Assembly (NCBI GenBank): GCA_029560815.1
Contig: JAKQKF010000402.1
Coordinates: 1 to 9,573, forward strand
Origin: a bacterium
GTDB lineage: Bacteria > KSB1 > UBA2214
Length of the DNA stretch: 9,573 bases
Reading direction: 5' to 3'
Position numbers and translations under genes: made by a program. The notes beneath the pieces are model-generated. The model ran no database searches and was not told the origin of the DNA. It saw only the letters and a program-made list of their open reading frames with translations. Numbering within the stretch: the first letter of the stretch is position 1; every line of letters starts with the position of its first letter. Shown piece after piece: positions 4,322-9,573 of the stretch.

Positions 4322-7051
4322 TCATGAGCAGCCGTCGGTGCTGCCGCAGACCAGGCACTTGTGGCAGGCCCCGTTGCGGACCATGATGGCGCCGCAGTTG
4401 TAGCAGGGCGGGGCGTCGCTCTGATCGTGAAAGCTCTTTTCCGGATCGCCCGGCTGCGGGGTGAGATTGGCCTGCTTGAAGCCGTTGAGTACGTCCGGTT
4501 TTTCGTTGTCGGAGACCTTGCTGGCCAGGTATTTCTGCTCCAGCCAGCGGAAGATATAGTCGGCGATCGACTTGGCAAAATGGATGGAGGGATTCGGGGT
4601 CCAGCCGTAGGGCTCGAAATGGGTGTAGCTGAATTTGCGCACCAGCACCTCGAGGGGGACGCCGTACTGCAGGCTGATCGAGATCGAGGTGGCAAAGGCG
4701 TCGACCAGGCCGGAGATCGTGGAGCCGGTCTTGGCCATGGTGACAAAAATCTCGCCCGGCTTGCCATCGTTGTACTCGCCGACAGTGATGTAGCCCTCAT
4801 GTCCGGCGATGGAGAACTTGTGCGTGCAGGAACGGCGTTCGTCGGGAAGTCTGCGCCGCTGACCAGTGAAGGAGTTGTTCTCCGTGCCGCTCTGGCCCTC
4901 GCCGGCCTTGGTGACTACGGGCTGGGAGCGCTTGGAGCCGTCACGATAGATGGCGATCGATTTGAGCCCCAGCTTCCAGGCCTCCATATAGACGTCGGCA
5001 ATATCGCTGACGCTGCAGTTGTTGGGCATGTTGACGGTTTTGGAGATCGCGCCCGAGAGGAAAGGCTGCACGGCGGCCATCATCCGGACATGGCCCATAT
5101 GATGGATGAAGCGGTTGCCGTTGAGGGGCATAAAGGCGCAGTCGAATACCGGCAGATGCTCCGTGAGCAGATAGGGGGCGCCCTCGATGGTGTCCTCGCG
5201 CTCCAGGTAGGCGATGATCTCCTTGACCTGGGGTTCGGGGTAGCCCAGCCGGTGCAGGGCCGGGGTGATGGTCTGGTTGACCAGCTTGAGTTTTCCGCCG
5301 CCGACGAGCCGTTTGTATTTGATCAGGGCAATGTCCGGTTCGATGCCGGTGGTGTCGCAGTCCATCATAAAGCCGATGGTGCCGGTCGGCGCCAGCACAG
5401 TCACCTGGGCGTTGCGGAAGCCCCAGCGTTCGCCCATCTCGTGGGCGTCGTTCCAGACTTCATTGGCGGCGTCGGTCAGCGTGGCGGGGACGAGGTTGGT
5501 GTTGATCTCGTCGAGTGCGGCGCAGTGTTTGCGGATAACCCGCAGCATCGGTTCGCGGTTTTTGTCGAATTCGGCGAACGGGCCCATGGCGCTGGAGAGG
5601 ATGGCCGAGCTCAGATAGGCCTGGCCGGTCATCAGGGCGGTCAGGGTGGCGGCCAGGGCGCGTCCCTCTTCGCTGTCGTAGGGCATGCCATAGTACATCA
5701 GCAGGGCGCCGAGATTGGCGTAGCCGAGGCCGAGCGGCCGGAAGAGATGGCTGTTGCGCGTGATCTCTTCGTTCGGATAGCTGGCGCCGCCGACGATGAT
5801 CTCCTGGGCGATGATGAGGGTGCTGACGGCGCGGCGGAAGGCTTCGACGTCAAACTCGCCGCTCTCCTTGACGAATTTGAGCAGGTTGAGGGAGGCGAGA
5901 TTGCACGATGAGTTGTCGATGAACATGTATTCGCTGCAGGGATTCGAGGCGTTGATCGGCGCTGAATTGGGGCAGGTGTGCCAGTCATTGATCGTGGTAT
6001 GGAACTGGATGCCCGGATCCCCGCAGATGTGGGCGGCGTCGGTCATCATTTTAAAGAGATCGATCGCGCGATGGATCTCCACGACCTCGCCGTCGGTCAC
6101 GGCGCGGGTCTGCCAGGGGCCGTCCATCTTGACCGCCTGCATGAACTCTTCGGTCACCCGGACGCTGTTGTTCGAGTTCTGGAAAAAGACCGAACTGTAG
6201 GCCTCGCCGCCGAAGCTGCCGTCGTAGCCCATCTCGATCAGGGCCCAGGCCTTTTTCTCCTCATTGGACTTGCAGTTGATGAATTCGACCACGTCGGGAT
6301 GGTCGGCGTTGAGGATGACCATCTTGGCGGCGCGGCGGGTTTTACCGCCCGACTTGATGACGCCGGCGAAGGCATCGTAGCCGCGCATGAAGGAGACCGG
6401 TCCGGAGGCACTGCCACCGGTGGAGAGTTTCTCCTTGGAGGAGCGCAGGGGAGAGAGATTGGTGCCCGTGCCCGAGCCCCATTTGAAGAGCATGCCCTCG
6501 GTCTTGGCCAGATCGAGGATCGACTCCATCTTGTCTTCGACCGAATTGATAAAACAGGCGGAGCACTGCGGATGATCTTCCACGCCCATATTGAACCAGA
6601 CCGGGCTGTTGAAGGAGGCCTTCTGGTTGACCAGCAGGTGGGTGAGTTCCCATTCAAAGACCCGTGCATCCTGGGTGGAGGCGAAGTATCCCGCCTCCTC
6701 GCCCCAGCGGGTGATGGTTTTGGCCACCCGGTCGATCAGGGCTTTGATGCTGGTTTCGGGCTGGGCGGAATTCTTGTGGGTATGAAAATACTTGGAGGCG
6801 ACGATATTGAGCGCGGTCTGGCTCCAGAAATCAGGGGCTTCAATATTTTCACGCTCGAAAATGATCTCACCCTTGTCGTTGGTGATGGATGCGCTTCTGG
6901 ATTCCCAGACCAGCGCGTCGTAAGGGTGCACACCGGCCACGGTGAAGAAACGTGGTATGCTTAACTTTTCGCGTTCTCCCGGGCTCTCGGGAAAGAGGGT
7001 TGGTTCCACATCGATGAGCGCCGTCTTCTCGGACTTTCCGTACTCCTTCAT
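4322..7051 (-). CDS. nrdJ: Adenosylcobalamin-dependent (class II) ribonucleotide reductase
   Basis: The 909-residue protein reduces ribonucleotides to deoxyribonucleotides using a thiyl radical generated from adenosylcobalamin. FNSPVWFNMG (147-156) and CSACFINS (163-170) supply Cys166, one of the active-site redox pair. NPCSE (370-374) carries Asn370, radical Cys372 and Glu374, and Cys383 is the second redox cysteine (11 residues on, as in the family). APTGTIG (554-560) is the phosphate-binding loop. A TSCPD-type domain spans about 735-840. The tail is Cys-rich: CYNC (883-886), then C896, C899, C902 and C908, as in long class II enzymes. No ATP-cone is evident at the N-terminus and no intein is present. 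Start 7051 is chosen over the in-frame GTG at 7087 because AGAGGAG lies just upstream and MKEYGKSEK is a normal beginning. No nrdR or other nrd gene is in the window. Confidence 0.96.
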   Translation of the reverse strand: MKEYGKSEKTALIDVEPTLFPESPGEREKLSIPRFFTVAGVHPYDALVWESRSASITNDKGEIIFERENIEAPDFWSQTALNIVASKYFHTHKNSAQPETSIKALIDRVAKTITRWGEEAGYFASTQDARVFEWELTHLLVNQKASFNSPVWFNMGVEDHPQCSACFINSVEDKMESILDLAKTEGMLFKWGSGTGTNLSPLRSSKEKLSTGGSASGPVSFMRGYDAFAGVIKSGGKTRRAAKMVILNADHPDVVEFINCKSNEEKKAWALIEMGYDGSFGGEAYSSVFFQNSNNSVRVTEEFMQAVKMDGPWQTRAVTDGEVVEIHRAIDLFKMMTDAAHICGDPGIQFHTTINDWHTCPNSAPINASNPCSEYMFIDNSSCNLASLNLLKFVKESGEFDVEAFRRAVSTLIIAQEIIVGGASYPNEEITRNSHLFRPLGLGYANLGALLMYYGMPYDSEEGRALAATLTALMTGQAYLSSAILSSAMGPFAEFDKNREPMLRVIRKHCAALDEINTNLVPATLTDAANEVWNDAHEMGERWGFRNAQVTVLAPTGTIGFMMDCDTTGIEPDIALIKYKRLVGGGKLKLVNQTITPALHRLGYPEPQVKEIIAYLEREDTIEGAPYLLTEHLPVFDCAFMPLNGNRFIHHMGHVRMMAAVQPFLSGAISKTVNMPNNCSVSDIADVYMEAWKLGLKSIAIYRDGSKRSQPVVTKAGEGQSGTENNSFTGQRRRLPDERRSCTHKFSIAGHEGYITVGEYNDGKPGEIFVTMAKTGSTISGLVDAFATSISISLQYGVPLEVLVRKFSYTHFEPYGWTPNPSIHFAKSIADYIFRWLEQKYLASKVSDNEKPDVLNGFKQANLTPQPGDPEKSFHDQSDAPPCYNCGAIMVRNGACHKCLVCGSTDGCS

Positions 7052-7230
7052 ACCATCTCCTCTTGAACAAAGACAAAGATTCCCCACACGCCTGAGAGAG
7101 CGCTCTACATAATCCGGTAATGTTTGGGGTTGATTATAGAATTGGCAGAGGCCCCCGATCCCACAGTTCGGTTGCTTGAGTCAGGGGGGCATGGACTTCG
7201 TTGCGAAGCGAAGTTGCTGCTTGCTGCAAC
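7052..7230 (-). promoter_or_regulatory. nrdJ 5' leader with multiple inverted repeats
   Basis: No convincing gene lies here. If transcription starts near 7227, nrdJ has a leader of about 175 nt. Visible elements, given as + strand coordinates, are as follows. CCCCA-x-AC (7082-7089) is complementary to GT-x-TGGGG (7122-7129), a stem enclosing the perfect palindrome AGAGCGCTCT (7097-7106). GCCCCC (7151-7156) pairs with GGGGGC (7185-7190). ACTTCG (7195-7200) pairs with CGAAGT (7209-7214), and GTTGC (7213-7217) with GCAAC (7226-7230). A TATAAT hexamer on the minus strand (7133-7138) could be a second -10 box but has no good -35. I looked for cobalamin riboswitch hallmarks, including the B12 box, and could not find them. 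Confidence 0.4.
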
Positions 7231-7233
7231 GTC

Positions 7234-7262
7234 AATTTAGAAAAATGCCGGGCCATTGTCAA
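7234..7262 (-). promoter_or_regulatory. Candidate sigma70-type promoter for nrdJ
   Basis: On the minus strand a perfect -35 hexamer TTGACA (7262-7257) is followed after exactly 17 nt by TAAATT (7239-7234; 4/6 match to TATAAT). Transcription would start near 7227 and run toward nrdJ. It is the best-matching promoter in the window. Confidence 0.6.
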
Positions 7263-7511
7263 GTGAAAACATCAATATTTTGTACCTAATTTGTGCTGCA
7301 CGTCAAGCTATAGTAGCCATTGAAGTTGCGGGGAATAATCCACATGCGGCGGCTGTTGAGTCCTTGGGAGGAATATAGCTTGCTTTAGGGGCAACTTATC
7401 CGTAAATTTTTCTGCTTTTCAGGTCTCCCCGTGCGGCTGTTCTGCTCATGCCCGGAGGCCGGGTCTTTCTCCGGCGGCCGGCGGAGCCGCTGCCGGGCGG
7501 AGATACACTGC
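7263..7511 (+). promoter_or_regulatory. Upstream region and GC-rich leader of the rib operon
   Basis: The nrdJ-ribD gap shows no convincing gene. A weak promoter pair, TTGCTT (7380-7385) with TAAATT (7403-7408) and a 17-nt spacer, could serve ribD. The last 60 nt are GC-rich and repetitive. CCCGG-agg-CCGGG (7451-7463) is followed by a short T-rich run. CTCCG (7469-7473) pairs with CGGAG (7482-7486). The same CTCC could instead pair with the ribD Shine-Dalgarno GGAG at 7499-7502, which lies in a second copy of GGCGGAG (7480-7486 and 7496-7502). No FMN riboswitch conserved segment, such as GGTGAAATTCC, is visible. Confidence 0.35.
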
Positions 7512-8654
7512 ATGGTGGCCAATAAACGAGAGCATACTGTGGCGAAGGATGGCTCGACCGCTTTTGATCAGCACTATATGGCCCGCGCCCTTGAACTGGC
7601 GGCAAAGGGACGCGGCCTGGTCAGTCCCAATCCGATGGTCGGCGCTCTGCTGGTCAAGGATGGCCGCGTCATCGGCGAAGGCTGGCATCAGAAACTGGGC
7701 GGGCCTCATGCCGAGGTCAACGCCATCGAGCAGGCCGGCGATGAAGCCGAGCAGGCCACCCTCTATGTGACCCTCGAACCCTGCTGCCATCAGGGGCGCA
7801 CCGGCCCCTGCGTCGAACGTATCTTCCAGGCCGGCATCGTCCGGGTCGTCGCCGCCATGCAGGACCCCAACCCCCTGGTCGATGGCAAGGGCTTTAACTG
7901 GCTGCGCACCCGGGGTATGGAAGTGCTCACGGGCGTCCTGGAGGAGGAAGCCGCCGAGCTCAACGCCGGCTATTGCAACTTTATGCTCCACAAACGCCCG
8001 CTGGTAACCCTCAAGGCCGCCCAGACCCTGGACGGCCGCATCGCCACCAGCACCGGCCACTCCAAATGGATCTCATCGAAAGAGAGCCGCATCGAAGCCC
8101 ACCGGCTGCGCTCCCAGCACGACGCCCTGCTGGTGGGGATCAATACCGTTCTGGCCGATGACCCCCAGCTGACTGTGCGCCTGATCGAGGCGGTCTCGCC
8201 CCGCCGGGTGGTGCTCGACAGCAACCTGCGTGTACCCCTGGATGCGCGCATCATCGCCGACGAAATGCCGCACCGGACCACAATCATCACTACTCCGAGA
8301 GCTTCGAAGGAAAAGATCAGCCGCATTCAGGAAAAGGGCGCGGCCGTGCTGGTGCTGCCCGAGGATGACCATGGCTGGGTCGACCAGGGCGCCCTCTGGT
8401 GCAAGCTGGCCGAGATCGGCTGCACCTCGGTCCTGATCGAGGGAGGCAACGTGGTTGCCACCGCCTGTCTCAAGACCAGGGCGGTCGACCGGGTGGCGCT
8501 TTTCATCGCCCCCAAGATCATCGGCAGCGGCATCGATGCGGTCGGGGATCTGGGCATCCGCTCCCTCAACTCCGCCATTGAGATCGAAAAATTGCAGGTC
8601 CGCATCCTGCCCGTCGATATTCTGGTGCAGGGCAAGGTCCGCTATTCAAGCTGA
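7512..8654 (+). CDS. ribD: Bifunctional riboflavin biosynthesis deaminase/reductase
   Basis: The 380-residue protein catalyses two successive steps: deamination of 2,5-diamino-6-ribosylamino-pyrimidinone 5'-phosphate, then NADPH-dependent reduction of the ribosyl side chain. The N-terminal cytidine-deaminase-like domain has SPNPMVGALLV (38-48), the catalytic HAE (66-68) and EPCCHQGRTGPC (89-100), so His66, Cys91 and Cys100 are the expected zinc ligands. The C-terminal reductase domain starts around residue 162 with RPLVTLKAAQTLDGRIA (162-178), followed by GINTVLADDPQLTVR (209-223), VLIEGG (307-312) and APKIIGSG (333-340). ATG 7512 is chosen because GGAG (7499-7502) lies 9 nt before it and the homologous region begins soon after. 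An in-frame GTG at 7539 is an alternative, and the frame can be extended to 7431 without family support. ribE follows after 8 nt. Confidence 0.94.
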   Translation: MVANKREHTVAKDGSTAFDQHYMARALELAAKGRGLVSPNPMVGALLVKDGRVIGEGWHQKLGGPHAEVNAIEQAGDEAEQATLYVTLEPCCHQGRTGPCVERIFQAGIVRVVAAMQDPNPLVDGKGFNWLRTRGMEVLTGVLEEEAAELNAGYCNFMLHKRPLVTLKAAQTLDGRIATSTGHSKWISSKESRIEAHRLRSQHDALLVGINTVLADDPQLTVRLIEAVSPRRVVLDSNLRVPLDARIIADEMPHRTTIITTPRASKEKISRIQEKGAAVLVLPEDDHGWVDQGALWCKLAEIGCTSVLIEGGNVVATACLKTRAVDRVALFIAPKIIGSGIDAVGDLGIRSLNSAIEIEKLQVRILPVDILVQGKVRYSS

Positions 8655-8662
8655 GGCGCCGC

Positions 8663-9301
8663 ATGTTCACGGGACTGATCGAAGAGCTGGGCCGGATTGA
8701 AGCCATCGAGCCCGCGGGCGGAGGCAAACGCCTGGTCATTGCCGCCGAAGTGATCCCGGCGGGTCTGGCGGCCGGCGACAGCGTCGCCGTGAACGGGGTT
8801 TGTCTCACAGTCGTGGCCTGTGGCGCGGCCGGTTTCACCGCCGAAGCGGTGAGTGAGACCCTTGCGCGCTCCACCCTCGGTTCGCTGCACAGCGGGGAGA
8901 ATGTCAATCTTGAGCGCGCTCTGCTGGCTACAGGCCGTTTCGGCGGCCACTTTGTCCAGGGTCATGTCGATGGCGTCGGTGAGGTGATTGCCCTGCAGCC
9001 GCGGGATCCCGGCTACTGGCTGCAGGTAAAAGTGCCCGATGCCCTGCTGCCGCTGATGGTGGAGAAGGGTTCGGTCGCAATCGACGGGGTAAGTCTGACC
9101 ATCGCCGCTCTTGAGGGCGATACGGTGAGTGTTGCCCTGATCCCCCATTCGGCCAGGCAGACCACGCTGGGGCAGAAAAAGCGGGGGGATCGGGTCAATA
9201 TAGAGTCCGATATCATCGGCAAGTACGTCCAGCGTTTGCTGGAAGGCCGTCCGGATAAAAAGCCGCTGACGGGTGAGATGTTACACGAATGGGGCTATTA
9301 G
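8663..9301 (+). CDS. ribE: Riboflavin synthase, alpha chain
   Basis: The 212-residue enzyme dismutates two 6,7-dimethyl-8-ribityllumazine molecules to riboflavin and the pyrimidine precursor. It has the family's two tandem lumazine-binding barrels. The first runs from [10 protein letters not shown] (1-10) with VNGVCLTV (43-50). The second begins about residue 98 with GHVDGVG (100-106) and carries IDGVSLTI (140-147). The extreme N-terminus MFTGLIE is the family signature, which fixes the start. GAGG in the ribD stop region (8653-8656) is the ribosome-binding site. The order ribD-ribE-ribB fits the standard cluster. The gene is called ribE or ribC depending on the organism. Length is normal and no key residue appears lost. 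Confidence 0.95.
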   Translation: MFTGLIEELGRIEAIEPAGGGKRLVIAAEVIPAGLAAGDSVAVNGVCLTVVACGAAGFTAEAVSETLARSTLGSLHSGENVNLERALLATGRFGGHFVQGHVDGVGEVIALQPRDPGYWLQVKVPDALLPLMVEKGSVAIDGVSLTIAALEGDTVSVALIPHSARQTTLGQKKRGDRVNIESDIIGKYVQRLLEGRPDKKPLTGEMLHEWGY

Positions 9302-9318
9302 GCAGGTAATGAGTGCAC

Positions 9319-9573
9319 ATGAAGGAACAATTTGTCTTTAATACGATCCCGGAGGCCGTCGAGGATCTCCGGCAGGGCAAGATCATCATCGTCGTGGATG
9401 ACGAAGATCGCGAGAACGAGGGCGATTTCATTATGCTCGCCGAAAAGGTGACGCCCGAAGCGGTCAATTTCATGACCAAACACGGCCGCGGTCTGGTCTG
9501 CGTTGCGATGACGCCGCAGCGGCTGGAAGAGCTGGACATCAATTTCATGGTGCGCAACAACACCGCACTGCTG
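9319..9573 (+). CDS. ribB: 3,4-dihydroxy-2-butanone 4-phosphate synthase (RibB or RibBA N-terminus), 3' partial
   Basis: Eighty-five residues are visible and the frame is open to the window end. The enzyme converts ribulose 5-phosphate to 3,4-dihydroxy-2-butanone 4-phosphate plus formate, supplying the four-carbon unit of riboflavin. The sequence [12 protein letters not shown] (25-36) is the acidic active-site loop that binds magnesium and substrate. [13 protein letters not shown] (40-52) and HGRGLVCV (55-62) are also typical. Whether a GTP cyclohydrolase II domain follows (RibBA fusion) cannot be seen. The ATG at 9319 gives a family-like N-terminus; an in-frame GTG at 9313 has better spacing from AGGT (9304-9307), so two extra residues are possible. 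It starts 17 nt after the ribE stop and belongs to the same operon. Confidence 0.92.
   Translation, partial: MKEQFVFNTIPEAVEDLRQGKIIIVVDDEDRENEGDFIMLAEKVTPEAVNFMTKHGRGLVCVAMTPQRLEELDINFMVRNNTALL

Noticed and set aside
4361..5911. A 516-codon open frame on the + strand opposite nrdJ, and a second long one at 5978-6964
   Set aside because: Both lie wholly inside the well-supported nrdJ gene on the other strand. Their products are rich in Gly, Asp, Val and His with no recognisable motif, as expected for antisense frames of GC-rich coding DNA.
7052..7087. Twelve-residue N-terminal extension of nrdJ from a GTG at 7087
   Set aside because: It has no ribosome-binding site in good position, whereas AGAGGAG precedes the ATG at 7051.
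7052..7430. Possible cobalamin riboswitch upstream of nrdJ
   Set aside because: Short fragments such as ACTGT and TGCC occur on the minus strand, but the ordered conserved segments and the B12 box are not present.
7263..7511. Possible FMN riboswitch upstream of ribD
   Set aside because: None of the conserved RFN segments could be found in order; only GC-rich repeats are present.

Overview
This GC-rich bacterial window carries two well-defined blocks and one isolated gene pair. Glycosyltransferases typical of lipopolysaccharide (LPS) core or other surface-glycan assembly point to a Gram-negative (diderm) organism. A large B12-dependent (class II) ribonucleotide reductase is also present. Nothing visible fixes the phylum, and there is no transposase, phage, CRISPR, tRNA or rRNA signature. 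Most of the window reads as core chromosome.

Region 1 (1-3775, + strand) is a glycan locus. It opens with a 5'-truncated family 9 glycosyltransferase (GT9, heptosyltransferase-like; 1-963). An AT-richer gap follows, then a small gene for an extremely acidic, Trp-studded 94-residue protein (1109-1393). Next is a densely hairpinned intergenic stretch ending in a strong intrinsic terminator (1551-1555). A compact three-gene operon follows: a complete GT9 (1612-2703), a 109-residue ORF (2700-3029) and a WaaE/KdtX-like GT2 (3026-3775). Both junctions are 4-base ATGA overlaps. The 109-residue ORF aligns with the C-terminal third of the GT2 next to it but has no catalytic domain. I regard it as the most interesting coding observation here.

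Region 2 (3776-7511) holds two convergent genes. A single-domain STAS protein (anti-anti-sigma type, 3883-4233, +) faces nrdJ (4322-7051, -), and a hairpin with A/T tails on both sides (4263-4303) can terminate both. The 460-bp gap between nrdJ and the rib genes has no convincing gene. It holds a good sigma70-like promoter for nrdJ, a leader of about 175 nt rich in inverted repeats, and a GC-rich, potentially ribosome-binding-site-masking leader for ribD.

Region 3 (7512-9573, +) is a riboflavin biosynthesis operon: ribD (deaminase/reductase), ribE (riboflavin synthase alpha chain) and the start of ribB or ribBA (DHBP synthase), cut by the window end. I see no recognisable FMN riboswitch before ribD.

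I did not find a clear new multi-gene system. The observations worth follow-up are the orphan GT2 C-terminal module, the acidic W-repeat protein, and the structured non-coding regions at 1434-1555, 7052-7230 and 7451-7502.
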